64,000 bases of DNA from Paraglaciecola sp030730205 (lineage in GTDB: Bacteria > Pseudomonadota > Gammaproteobacteria > Enterobacterales > Alteromonadaceae), in contig NZ_JBGQOM010000005.1 of NCBI RefSeq assembly GCF_052119645.1, forward strand, positions 186,001-250,000, in the 5' to 3' direction. Under the pieces are notes generated by a model. That model ran no database searches and was not told where the DNA came from. It saw only the letters and a list, made by a program, of their open reading frames with translations. The first letter of the stretch is position 1, and each line of letters begins with the position of its first letter. The position numbers and the translations under genes are program-made. This document shows, in pieces, positions 17,683-25,451 of this stretch.

Positions 17683-18393
17683 TTAAGTCTTGGGTTGATT
17701 GAATGATGTTTTGCCTTGAAGCGTTGGGTTTTTAACTTGGGTTGCTGCAGCGATATATACCGCCGCCAAAATACTAAAAATATAAGCCTGAACCATTCCT
17801 GTAAGTAGGCCGAGTAGGGTCATCACGATAGGAAAGATAAAAGGGGTAATGGTGAGCAAAATGGCCAGAATCATGCCACCACTCATCATGTTGCCAAATA
17901 AACGCACCGCCAGCGCAAGAGTGCGGGATATTTCGCTGATAATGTTAAAAGGCAACATTATCATGGTGGGTTGCATATAAGATTTGAGGTAAGCGCCTAA
18001 GCCTTTCTCAGCTATGCCATAAAGCGGCGCTGCCACGAAGACACACAGCGCAAGTGCTATGGTAGTGGATAAGGAGCCTGTGGGGGGCTCATATGCTGGA
18101 AAAATGGTGAGTAATGCCGCTGTGGCAACAAATAAAAAGAGAGTTCCCAGAAAACCTAGGTATTTTTTGCTGTTTTGTAGTCCTACCTCTTCGATTTGTG
18201 TTCCGATTGAGGTCACGATTATTTCTAATAAGTTTTGCCAGCGTGATCGTTGATGGTTTACAGACAGGTTGCGGGTAATAAGTGCTGAACTCACCAACAG
18301 AATGAGCATTATTACCCAAGTAAATACGATAGTGCCATTGAGCGTAAGCCACCCAAATTGCCAAAATATCATCTGATCAGGACTAAGGCGCAT
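17683..18393 (-). CDS. atpB: N-type ATPase a subunit (AtpB)
   Basis: The 236-residue membrane protein is the stator half of the ion channel. It has about five to six membrane segments and the essential arginine in LALAVRLFGNMMSGGM near residue 160. The Glu that usually follows in GNMxxGE is Gly here. A cytoplasmic-side tail is short. The gene overlaps atpR by 11 bases and is followed by atpE after 9 bases, so the membrane subunits are made together. Confidence 0.92.
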   Translation of the reverse strand: MRLSPDQMIFWQFGWLTLNGTIVFTWVIMLILLVSSALITRNLSVNHQRSRWQNLLEIIVTSIGTQIEEVGLQNSKKYLGFLGTLFLFVATAALLTIFPAYEPPTGSLSTTIALALCVFVAAPLYGIAEKGLGAYLKSYMQPTMIMLPFNIISEISRTLALAVRLFGNMMSGGMILAILLTITPFIFPIVMTLLGLLTGMVQAYIFSILAAVYIAAATQVKNPTLQGKTSFNQPKT

Positions 18394-18712
18394 GTCTGAC
18401 CTCCCGATTTTTTAAAGGGGGATGTGTTGATGATGAAGTGCCTAGCCAATGGAGTAAAACAAAGCGCATGATGATAAAACCGAGCATAGCAACAGCGATG
18501 CGCGGCCACTGATTTTGTCCAATCCAGTAGAGCAGCCCAATGACCAACGTGCTGCGCAGTAAAAAGCTAATCATGAGCCACAGCCCAGTGAAACTAGACT
18601 GTAAACCTTGCTTAATAGTGAGCCTGACGGTGAATAACAAACCCGCAAAAAAGAATAGGCTAAGTAGGCCTCCTGCCACAAAAACCAAACTCAGAGTGAG
18701 CAGGGTGTTCAT
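18383..18712 (-). CDS. atpR: N-type ATPase accessory subunit AtpR
   Basis: The 109-residue protein has three membrane helices (about 5-30, 42-62, 70-90). A conserved-type arginine lies in the second helix (FLLRSTLVIG, about residue 53). AtpR is found only in N-ATPase operons and is thought to pair with the c ring or help its assembly. Its position between AtpQ and AtpB is the diagnostic N-ATPase order. The C-terminus is short and basic. Recognition rests mainly on position, size and the helix-2 Arg. Confidence 0.82.
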   Translation of the reverse strand: MNTLLTLSLVFVAGGLLSLFFFAGLLFTVRLTIKQGLQSSFTGLWLMISFLLRSTLVIGLLYWIGQNQWPRIAVAMLGFIIMRFVLLHWLGTSSSTHPPLKNREVRHAP

Positions 18713-18733
18713 AGAAGTGGCCTTTGGTTTCTA

Positions 18734-19093
18734 TTAATTTTGCGGGTTGTTATCATTGCTGTCCTCCTGTTGTTCATGCATGGCTTTATCTTCTTTTGCT
18801 ACCCAGTGCCAGGCGTTAAAACACCCTATCGTTAAACCGGCAGCAAGCAGGGCAAGCGTCCAAGAGTGTTGGCCTATTTGTTGATTATCTATCCATACAC
18901 CAAGAGCTGCGCCAAGGAGAGTGGGGACGGTTACCGACCAACCAATCAGCCCCATCATGCCTAAGCCAAACCAGACATTTGTTGACTTGTTATCCTGAGC
19001 CTGCAGTTTACGGATTACTTTTTTCCTAAACTGGTGAGCAAAGTCTTGCTTGTTATTATTTTCTCGGTTTGCTTTGTTATCTTGAGCATTCAT
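18734..19093 (-). CDS. atpQ: N-type ATPase accessory subunit AtpQ (AtpI-like)
   Basis: The 119-residue protein has a polar, Lys/Asn-rich N-terminus (about 40 residues) and then two membrane helices (about 43-67 and 78-98) with GxxxG-like faces (LLGAALGVWID). This is the ATPase_gene1/AtpI-type arrangement. AtpI-like proteins help assemble c rings. The start overlaps the atpC stop (ATGA), and atpR follows after 21 bases. The acidic C-terminal tail (EQQEDSNDNN) is low complexity. Confidence 0.82.
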   Translation of the reverse strand: MNAQDNKANRENNNKQDFAHQFRKKVIRKLQAQDNKSTNVWFGLGMMGLIGWSVTVPTLLGAALGVWIDNQQIGQHSWTLALLAAGLTIGCFNAWHWVAKEDKAMHEQQEDSNDNNPQN

Positions 19094-19479
19094 TGTTGGT
19101 CGAAGCTTGAGAAGCGTCGTAAAAAGCCACTTTCTAACTTAGCCATGACCGAGCGCATGCTTTGCTCTTCTTCATTCACGCTCTGATATTCTTGCTCAAC
19201 CAACTCATGTAGTTGCCTAAGATCAGAGCTTATAAGGGCACGACGCACTGAAATAAAAACCTCAGAACCAGTTTTGATTAATATCCCTTCATCGATAGCG
19301 ACCCATTTTTCGCCATCGGTGGCGCTATGGTAGATCAAAATACTCGGAACCAACGTTGCGACACAATCTAAGCGATGAGGTAGTAGCCCAAAAGAACCCT
19401 TGCTGGTTTCAGCAACAATCCTTAACACCTGACTTTGCGCTAACAGGATCTTAAAAGGCAGTAGTATTTTAAGCTGCAT
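19090..19479 (-). CDS. atpC: N-type ATPase epsilon subunit (AtpC)
   Basis: The 129-residue protein has the N-terminal beta-sandwich of epsilon (LKILLPFKILLAQSQVLRIV, then SFGLLPHRLDCVATLVPSIL, with the FGILP-like motif) and a C-terminal helical part that usually regulates ATP hydrolysis. I start it at the ATG 19477-19479, which gives the usual family N-terminus. A longer frame upstream runs inside atpD. The chosen start overlaps the atpD end by 11 bases. In N-ATPase operons beta and epsilon come first, the reverse of the standard atp operon. Confidence 0.9.
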   Translation of the reverse strand: MQLKILLPFKILLAQSQVLRIVAETSKGSFGLLPHRLDCVATLVPSILIYHSATDGEKWVAIDEGILIKTGSEVFISVRRALISSDLRQLHELVEQEYQSVNEEEQSMRSVMAKLESGFLRRFSSFDQQ

Positions 19480-21007
19480 GGTGGCCGGCACCCTCTGTTG
19501 TTTTACCGTGCTCTTTGGGACTTTTATTTGTGCCAGAATTAGGCTGTTTTTGGGATGCGGCCTTTGCCATGGCTTCATCCACTTTGCCTATCATGTAAAA
19601 AGCACTTTCGGGTAAATTTTTAAACTCATCGTTAAGAATTCGCTCGCAGCCGCCTAGCGCATCTTCAAGGCTAACAAGCTGCCCTTTGATTCCGGTAAAT
19701 TTTTCGGTGGTGAAAAAGGGTTGACTTAAAAATCGGTCGAGTCTGCGCGCACGGGCAACCAAATTACGGTCTTCGGTAGAGAGTTGTTCAAGTCCAAGCA
19801 TGGCGATAATGTCTTTAAGTTCAGCATACTGGGCGAGGGTACGACGCACTTGTTGAGCTAACTGATAGTGACGTTCACCCACTATTCCTGGCGTGGCCAT
19901 TTTAGAGCTAGATTGCAAGGGATCAATCGCCGGAAATAAGCCTTCACTGGCACGTTTACGGGATAAGACTATCGAGGCGGATAGATGAGAAAAGGTATGC
20001 ACCGCTGCAGGATCAGTAAAATCATCTGCAGGCACATAGACCGCTTGAATTGAGGTAATCGCACCACTATCGGTATTAGCAATGCGCTCTTCGAGTTGCG
20101 AAAGTTCGGTGCCCATAGTGGGTTGATAACCCAAGCGTGAAGGCATTTGCCCCATGAGACCAGACACTTCCATACCTGCTTGAATAAACCGAAATATATT
20201 GTCAACCAGCAGCAAGACGTCACGATGTTCATCGTCTCTAAAATATTCAGCCATAGTCAGCGCGGCGTGTCCTACACGAAATCGAGCACCAGGCGGCTCG
20301 TTCATTTGCCCAAACATCATCACCATATTTGGCAGTACACCGGCAGCTTTCATTTCACGGTATAACTCTTCACCTTCACGGCAGCGCTCACCAATACCAC
20401 AAAAAATACTGACGCCCTGTTGATGGCCAATCATGTTGTGGATCATTTCGGTCAGTAATACGGTTTTACCCACGCCAGCACCACCAAATAAGCCCGCTTT
20501 ACCGCCGCGTTCAAGTGGCATTAAAATATCGATGACCTTGATACCAGTGACAAAAATTTCAGACTGAGTTGAGCGCCGAGCCAGGGGCGGCGGAGCACGA
20601 TGAACTGAGCGCCATGCGATGTCCTGTAGAGGTTCTTGCTGGTCGATAGTATTCCCAAAAACATCAAACATGCGTGATAAAATGGCTTTGCCCACGGGAG
20701 CTTTTAAGGGGCCTTGCGTATCTTCTACCAACATACCTCGGGCCAAACCTTGGGTGGGGGTTAGGGCAATACCGCGCACCACATGAGCGTTTTGCTGAGC
20801 CAATACTTCAATCGTAATGCCTTGGTTTGCACCCGCGTGCAATAGGGTATGAATGGCCGGAAGATGTTTATCAAAACGCACGTCTACCACACTTCCACGA
20901 ATTGAAATCACCACACCTTGATTCATTTCATTGTTTGGTGAAATGTCTTCATGTTGTTCTGATTGCGTTGATAAAAGTTTGTTTTTTGATTTGGCTAAAG
21001 GCGTCAT
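19469..21007 (-). CDS. atpD: N-type ATPase beta subunit (AtpD)
   Basis: The 512-residue catalytic subunit is the first gene of the operon. It shows the P-loop GLFGGAGVGKTVLLTEMI (about residue 170), the catalytic-glutamate region CGIGERCREGEELYREM and the Walker-B-like DVLLLVDNIFRF, where standard beta has an IDNIFRF. I start at ATG 21005-21007, 9 bases after GGGGGA; a GTG 20 codons upstream is also open. It carries an N-terminal extension of about 25 residues and a His/Lys-rich C-terminal tail not seen in standard AtpD. The complete order atpDCQRBEFAG identifies an N-ATPase, additional to the housekeeping F1Fo enzyme, which is not in this window. Confidence 0.92.
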   Translation of the reverse strand: MTPLAKSKNKLLSTQSEQHEDISPNNEMNQGVVISIRGSVVDVRFDKHLPAIHTLLHAGANQGITIEVLAQQNAHVVRGIALTPTQGLARGMLVEDTQGPLKAPVGKAILSRMFDVFGNTIDQQEPLQDIAWRSVHRAPPPLARRSTQSEIFVTGIKVIDILMPLERGGKAGLFGGAGVGKTVLLTEMIHNMIGHQQGVSIFCGIGERCREGEELYREMKAAGVLPNMVMMFGQMNEPPGARFRVGHAALTMAEYFRDDEHRDVLLLVDNIFRFIQAGMEVSGLMGQMPSRLGYQPTMGTELSQLEERIANTDSGAITSIQAVYVPADDFTDPAAVHTFSHLSASIVLSRKRASEGLFPAIDPLQSSSKMATPGIVGERHYQLAQQVRRTLAQYAELKDIIAMLGLEQLSTEDRNLVARARRLDRFLSQPFFTTEKFTGIKGQLVSLEDALGGCERILNDEFKNLPESAFYMIGKVDEAMAKAASQKQPNSGTNKSPKEHGKTTEGAGHHAA

Positions 21008-21067
21008 ATCGTTCCATCCCCCAAAGAGCTTATTACTATTTTTTCGACGAGCTTTGTGTAAACCCAC

Positions 21068-21367
21068 GTTTTACCCATAAATCATGACGAGTAGAGACGA
21101 TAAAGTCGGTACGCCATCGCACATAGGAAAGTAAAAGGTGATACCCATTGAGCTAAAAACAGAATAAATACGCGAGGTATAAAATAGGCAGTTGGTGCGC
21201 TTGAGCTAAAAAAGGTCTAAACCGTAATGTAGAATATCGATAGGCGAAGAAACTGGTAGATTGATGTGCTGTGAAGCGTATGCAAGTTGGCTGAAGTAAA
21301 CTGGCAGAAATTTAGGTGTAAATCAGGAATTTTAGCAAACTATGCGAGGGCTGAACGCCTTTAGAAT
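21068..21367. other. Region between N-ATPase operon and tRNA-Val
   Basis: No gene is visible here. The operon promoter should lie here on the minus strand. A 12-base direct repeat TTGAGCTAAAAA occurs at 21148-21159 and 21201-21212, exactly 53 bases apart (about five helical turns). This would place two binding sites on the same face of the DNA upstream of atpD. Confidence 0.4.
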
Positions 21368-21444
21368 TGGTACAACCGAGTGGACTCGAACCACCGACCC
21401 CTACCATGTCAAGGTAGTGCTCTAACCAACTGAGCTACGGTTGT
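21368..21444 (-). tRNA. tRNA-Val(GAC)
   Basis: The 77-base gene folds as a full cloverleaf: acceptor ACAACCG/CGGTTGT, D arm GCTC...GAGC, anticodon stem CTACC/GGTAG with loop TTGACAT (anticodon GAC, valine), a TTCGAGT T-loop, and an encoded CCA. Its 3' end faces the N-ATPase operon, so it could be an integration site for that block. No integrase gene or second copy of the 3' end was seen in the window. Confidence 0.95.
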
Positions 21445-21488
21445 ATTTTGCAGATGCTTGTTGGTCTGTTCCCCTCTAAGCGGCGCGT

Positions 21489-21517
21489 ATAATAACGATG
21501 CACTTTAGTCTCTGCAA
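21489..21517 (-). promoter_or_regulatory. Promoter of tRNA-Val
   Basis: On the minus strand TTGCAG (21512-21517) and TATTAT (21489-21494) are separated by 17 bases. A GC-rich stretch (GCGCCGC) follows the -10, the discriminator usual for stringently controlled stable-RNA promoters. The tRNA starts about 45 bases downstream. Confidence 0.6.
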
Positions 21518-21620
21518 GTTCTTTTTACACTAAAGTAGATTAGTTGCTGGACAATTAAACGATTTACTAATTTTCGCGCGTTAATAAGGGATGACGAACG
21601 CGATTTGAGTTTGCGTTAAC

Positions 21621-22664
21621 TCATTTTCCTGGTTTGAGATGACACGAGCGGTACAGTGTTTGCCAATATTCAATATGTTTTTTCATTGCTACTTGATAGT
21701 GGCCGAAGTGTTGATGGTGTTGTAGTGCAATATAGTGAGTGAATGACTTGGATAGGTGTGGATTTTGTATCAGTCGGTCAAGGACAGGATTAAGCTGATA
21801 GTGGTAATAGTTGACCTGACTTGCTACTACTTGAATTTTTTCTATAAAGAATAACTGAAACACGTTATTTAAGTAGGAGATTTTTTGTTTATTGTGTGAC
21901 GATTCGGTGGTGCACATCTCTCCAACTGCCTGTTGTTCGAGCCACTTGGTGGTATTTTCAATATTGTTGGCAAGTAAGGTTTGACTGCGCCACAATTTAG
22001 CCAACAATGAAAGTTGAGCGAACTTTTTAAGATGGCTTTCTAATTCAGCTGAGCTGAGATCAGTGCTTTCAATACTTTGTTCAAAAAAAGTCAAAGCCGC
22101 GATGGTGTCACTTAAACCATCATTTTCATCTCCCTCAATAAAACCATTATTGGCACTCATTCCTTGTTTTATTTCTGAGCTGGTCTGCAGCATGTCAGTC
22201 CAAGCATGTCTGACACTTTGTTGTTTGCGGTTTAACCAGATATTCAGTTTTGCTTTTAAGTCTGTATCTCGTGTTTCTAAAATGCAGGCTTCCAGAGCTT
22301 TAGTAACTGTTTTCTCGTAGATAAATCGTGTAGAAGGCAGTTGTACTTTACCCAGAGTGGTGTTGCGCACCGCTATGACACTGGAAAGCTGACAATGTTT
22401 TAATTCGTAAAACTCAGTGAGTTTTATAGAGGTGTTTTGGGTCTGTTGACGCAGCTCTGTTAAGGCAGGATATGGCGGTAAAAGGACGTCATTGAAGTTG
22501 GCTTCAGTTTGTTCAAGTACTGAGGCCATTCGCTGCTGATAGCTTTGTATATTATTAGCTAATTGATGCTGTGAATTGCAGGCTACCAATATACTGGCTG
22601 ATAACCATAAAAGAATGTATTTAATGTGTGATTGGTGTGTCGCTTTAATATAATTGCTCGTCAT
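21621..22664 (-). CDS. DUF3080-family lipoprotein
   Basis: The 347-residue protein has a lipoprotein signal (hydrophobic segment ending in the lipobox LVAC at about residue 29), so it should be anchored in the envelope. The rest is helical. The region YELKHCQLSSVIAVRNTTLG, followed by KVQLPSTRFIYE, is characteristic of the uncharacterised DUF3080 family of marine gammaproteobacteria. I place the start at ATG 22662-22664; a GTG two codons earlier is possible. It overlaps the upstream CPXCG gene by about 20 bases, so the two are likely co-expressed. The function is unknown. Confidence 0.78.
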   Translation of the reverse strand: MTSNYIKATHQSHIKYILLWLSASILVACNSQHQLANNIQSYQQRMASVLEQTEANFNDVLLPPYPALTELRQQTQNTSIKLTEFYELKHCQLSSVIAVRNTTLGKVQLPSTRFIYEKTVTKALEACILETRDTDLKAKLNIWLNRKQQSVRHAWTDMLQTSSEIKQGMSANNGFIEGDENDGLSDTIAALTFFEQSIESTDLSSAELESHLKKFAQLSLLAKLWRSQTLLANNIENTTKWLEQQAVGEMCTTESSHNKQKISYLNNVFQLFFIEKIQVVASQVNYYHYQLNPVLDRLIQNPHLSKSFTHYIALQHHQHFGHYQVAMKKHIEYWQTLYRSCHLKPGK

Positions 22665-22845
22665 CTGCACTCACGGCTAGTTCTAATTTCTTAGACAGGT
22701 CATTTATATGCATATTGAGGTGAATTGGACTAAAGCAATTTGCGCAATCTTCAAAATAGTCTTGATCTCCTTCACAAAAATCAAGATCTAGATGCACCGG
22801 GTGGCCACAGTGAGGGCAACTAATAATGGTGTGTTTCATATTCAT
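22645..22845 (-). CDS. CPXCG-motif cysteine-rich zinc-ribbon protein
   Basis: The 66-residue protein has CPHCG near residue 10 and a second pair in FEDCANCFSPIHL, which matches the CPXCG small-protein family (first CPxCG, then EDCxxCxxPI). The four cysteines should bind a metal, probably zinc. A GAGG site sits seven bases before the ATG at 22843-22845. The 3' end overlaps the DUF3080 gene. The role is unknown. Confidence 0.8.
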   Translation of the reverse strand: MNMKHTIISCPHCGHPVHLDLDFCEGDQDYFEDCANCFSPIHLNMHINDLSKKLELAVSADDEQLY

Positions 22846-22860
22846 GTTATTTACCTCTGC

Positions 22861-23604
22861 TTATGCTTTTTCATTAGAAGCGATGCTTCGACCTCCGTCT
22901 ATGGTTAAGATTTGGCCGGTGACATAACTTGCATTGACCAAATACTCGATCCCTTTAGCAATGTCGATCATTGACCCTAATTTTTGCAGGGGGATCTGTT
23001 TGAGTATTTTTTCTTTTTCCTCATCCAGTAAGGAGGATTCTGGCCACAAAATTGCGCCAGGGGCAATACCATTGACTCTTACCTTTGGGGCCAGCTCTTG
23101 CGCTAAGGATTGGGTCATAGTGATTAAAGCCGATTTAGCCATGCAATAAAGAGTATGGCTTCTTAGTGGATGACTTGCATGGATATCGACCATGTTTATT
23201 ATTGCCCCATTATTTTGCTGTAAACTGGGTGTGCAGTATTGCGCTAAAAACAAAGGGGCTTGCATATTACTGCCCACTAGATTTAGCCAATCATTTTCAG
23301 TGATTGAACCGATGGGGGTGGGATAAAAGGCTGAAGCATTATTAACTAGCGCATCTAATTTACCGTAGGCATTTATTGCCTGAACAGCCACCGCTTCGGT
23401 GTCAGCAATAGTGGATAACGAGCCTTGTACGACTTTGACTGAATTGGCTCTCCCTGCGTTTAACTCTTCACTTAGGGCGAGGGCTTGTTCTTTAGAATGA
23501 TTGAAATGTAAGACGATATTCCAACCTAATTGGTGGAAATATTGGACGGTAGTGGCGCCGATTCGTTTTGCACCACCGGTAACTAACATCACTTTAGGAC
23601 TCAT
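22861..23604 (-). CDS. Pteridine reductase-like short-chain dehydrogenase
   Basis: The 247-residue SDR has the NADPH-binding motif TGGAKRIG (about 9-16, the TGxxxRxG form of pteridine reductases), NNASAFYP (about 87-94) and the catalytic YxxxK in LYCMAKSAL (about 152-157). A PGAILWPE loop follows. Such proteins reduce dihydropterins or dihydrofolate (PTR1/FolM type). The Arg in the coenzyme motif separates it from FabG. Substrate assignment is by family resemblance only. It is followed by the CPXCG and DUF3080 genes. Confidence 0.78.
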   Translation of the reverse strand: MSPKVMLVTGGAKRIGATTVQYFHQLGWNIVLHFNHSKEQALALSEELNAGRANSVKVVQGSLSTIADTEAVAVQAINAYGKLDALVNNASAFYPTPIGSITENDWLNLVGSNMQAPLFLAQYCTPSLQQNNGAIINMVDIHASHPLRSHTLYCMAKSALITMTQSLAQELAPKVRVNGIAPGAILWPESSLLDEEKEKILKQIPLQKLGSMIDIAKGIEYLVNASYVTGQILTIDGGRSIASNEKA

Positions 23605-23671
23605 TAATTTGGCTATATTTGGTTAATATAACGCTAGGATAACGTGACATCCTTTTAAGAATAAAGTCATT

Positions 23672-24532
23672 TTATTGTTCCATATTTTTTAAGATAGCTT
23701 GGGCTGACTGAATATAGTGCTCACCAAAAATTAGCGCATGGTTGAGCACGTGGTAAAGCTGATACACAGGTTTACGATATTCGTAACCCGGATCCAAAGG
23801 CCATGTTGCTTGGTAACCCTCATAAAAAGCGGTGGGTAAGCGCGCAAATAGTTCACTCATGGCAATATCGGTTTCACGATCACCGTAGTACAAAGCGGGA
23901 TCAAAAAGGGTGGGAAGACCTTTATGAAATCCACTGTTACCTGACCAAAAATCACCGTGTAACATACTGGCAACAGGCACATGTCCGGCAAGTAATTTGA
24001 AAACTGCGGCGACTATCTTATCGATATTAGCCAAGTTTTTGCCTTTTTCTGCCAATAACTGCAGCATAAAACCGATGCGTTGCTCAGCAAAAAACTGACA
24101 CCACTTTTTATTCCACTTATTGGGCTGCGGGCTTAAACCGATATAATTATCTTCTTGCCAACCGTACATATTTTGCGTGTGCGTTTGGTGTTGTTGTGCG
24201 AGTAGTTGACCGAATTGGAACCAGTTTTCTGTAGTACCTTCGCTTAGGGTCAAAAACTCTAAGACCAGAAAGGCTTTATCAGCAACAACACCTGAGCAAA
24301 TTATTTTGGGTAGCCTAAATAGCTGGGCTTTGGAAAGATGCGTTAAACCATCTATTTCAGATTCAAAATGGGGCAAATAGGATTTTTGATTCGTTTTCAC
24401 AAAGTATCGAGATCTACCATCTGTGATTTTGAATGCCTTGTGTGAATGACCAGAGCTGATTTCTCTGATGTCGTCACAAATAAAATCTTTGTTGATACTT
24501 TTAGATATTTCTTCGCTAATAAAATGCCACAT
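23672..24532 (-). CDS. Fructosamine/ketosamine-3-kinase family protein
   Basis: The 286-residue protein has the aminoglycoside-phosphotransferase-like kinase fold. Signatures are YFVKTNQK (ATP-binding lysine, about 45), HGDFWSGN (catalytic loop, about 190-197) and FDPALYYGDRETDIAM (metal-binding DxxxxxGDRE, about 207-222). Family members phosphorylate ketosamines formed by glycation so that they break down and proteins are repaired. I start at ATG 24530-24532, preceded by GGAG; a TTG five codons upstream is less likely. It stands alone downstream of the START-domain gene on the same strand. Confidence 0.87.
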   Translation of the reverse strand: MWHFISEEISKSINKDFICDDIREISSGHSHKAFKITDGRSRYFVKTNQKSYLPHFESEIDGLTHLSKAQLFRLPKIICSGVVADKAFLVLEFLTLSEGTTENWFQFGQLLAQQHQTHTQNMYGWQEDNYIGLSPQPNKWNKKWCQFFAEQRIGFMLQLLAEKGKNLANIDKIVAAVFKLLAGHVPVASMLHGDFWSGNSGFHKGLPTLFDPALYYGDRETDIAMSELFARLPTAFYEGYQATWPLDPGYEYRKPVYQLYHVLNHALIFGEHYIQSAQAILKNMEQ

Positions 24533-24623
24533 AATTTGCTCCAGCAATAAGCGTTTTGCCTAATTATGGTCGAGCTTTCATTTTTGTATGTTCGATTACG
24601 CTATTTCAAGGTAGTTCATTAGA

Positions 24624-25280
24624 TTAAGGAGTAATTAGGCCTCTCTGATAGCTCTGCTCGGTTATGATCTTGTTTAATCGCAAAAATGTCGAAAACGTTG
24701 AATCAACTAATACTTTATTGGCAAGCCAGGTTGGCACTTTGCCAGAAGCATTACCTGAACCTTGATACGTTATTCTGACTAGCTCTTGGGATAATTGCGT
24801 CACAGTCCACAAGCCGCGAATATGAGTCATACGCACAGTGTTATTTTGTTCAGGGTACAGCTGACCTGCATCTGTTACTTCTATGAAAATAGAGTCCGCA
24901 TTAACCTTGGTCACTGATTGAATAACCATATCCCGGTTTTGTAATGGCCACGGCGCAGCAAAAGTACTTCTTACTATTTTAGTATTTGAAGTAGCTCCCG
25001 CTAGTACTTTTACCTCTAAGCAGTTGTCTATCCATTCAGGGGCGTTGGCTGTGTCATCTAACAATGCTAGTAAAGAAGCGCTTGACGCTTTGACTACCGT
25101 TGTTGCTTTCACTTCTTTTTCGGCTTGCTTCTCGCTGTTTTCGACCAATTGACGACTTGAAATCTGGGTTTGTCCAGAAGATTTTTCTATTTGCCACTCT
25201 TGACTATGGGCGCTCATAACGAGACTAAAATACAACAGCAAAATCGCTATCTTACTGCTAAACGTGATTGTGCGTTGCAT
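24624..25280 (-). CDS. Periplasmic START-domain protein
   Basis: The 218-residue protein has a signal peptide (about 1-24, ending near VMSAHSQ) followed by a START-like lipid-binding domain: VVKASSASLLALLDD, EWIDNCLEV, FAAPWPLQNRDMVIQ and the C-terminal helix. Bacterial START proteins probably bind hydrophobic ligands in the periplasm; the ligand here is unknown. The chosen ATG (25278-25280) has AAGAGAG upstream and opens directly into the signal peptide. It is divergent from thrS, and the -35 box of the thrS promoter overlaps its start codon. Confidence 0.82.
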   Translation of the reverse strand: MQRTITFSSKIAILLLYFSLVMSAHSQEWQIEKSSGQTQISSRQLVENSEKQAEKEVKATTVVKASSASLLALLDDTANAPEWIDNCLEVKVLAGATSNTKIVRSTFAAPWPLQNRDMVIQSVTKVNADSIFIEVTDAGQLYPEQNNTVRMTHIRGLWTVTQLSQELVRITYQGSGNASGKVPTWLANKVLVDSTFSTFLRLNKIITEQSYQRGLITP

Positions 25281-25304
25281 CGGGTACTCTCTTATTTGTA
25301 TAAT
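25275..25304 (+). promoter_or_regulatory. Promoter of the thrS leader
   Basis: TTGCAT (25275-25280) and TATAAT (25299-25304, perfect -10) are 18 bases apart on the plus strand. The expected start of transcription is near 25311, directly in front of the first leader hairpin. Confidence 0.6.
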
Positions 25305-25310
25305 CACATT

Positions 25311-25451
25311 TTGCTCTGATGGTAACAGAGCGTGTTATCTTAACACCCTAAAAGGGTGTTTTTTTATGAATAGCAATAAGAGTTGAGCTCTCGATGCTTT
25401 CCCATTTGCACGTGGCGCTTGGTAGGTGTCACCACTGCGTAAGGAATTTAT
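25311..25451 (+). promoter_or_regulatory. Structured thrS leader, likely attenuator
   Basis: Three hairpins lie in the first 55 bases. Hairpin 1 is GCTCTG/CAGAGC (25313-25318 with 25326-25331). Hairpin 2 is GTGTTA/TAACAC (25332-25337 with 25341-25346). Hairpin 3 is the terminator (25342-25360). Hairpins 2 and 3 share bases 25342-25346, so they exclude each other, which is the classic antiterminator/terminator layout. A 10-codon frame with two Thr codons (25319-25351) overlaps all three but has no ribosome site. thrS starts at 25452, and AAGGAATTTAT precedes its ATG. Confidence 0.5.
25342..25365 (+). terminator. Intrinsic terminator inside the thrS leader
   Basis: A perfect 7-bp stem AACACCC/GGGTGTT with loop TAAAA is followed directly by more Ts to 25365. 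It points along the plus strand, where no complete gene precedes it, so it most likely ends a short leader RNA for thrS. Confidence 0.75.

Noticed and set aside
25311..25451. T-box riboswitch for thrS
   Set aside because: No T-box consensus, no specifier loop of the required size and no host precedent in gammaproteobacteria; the leader is far too short.
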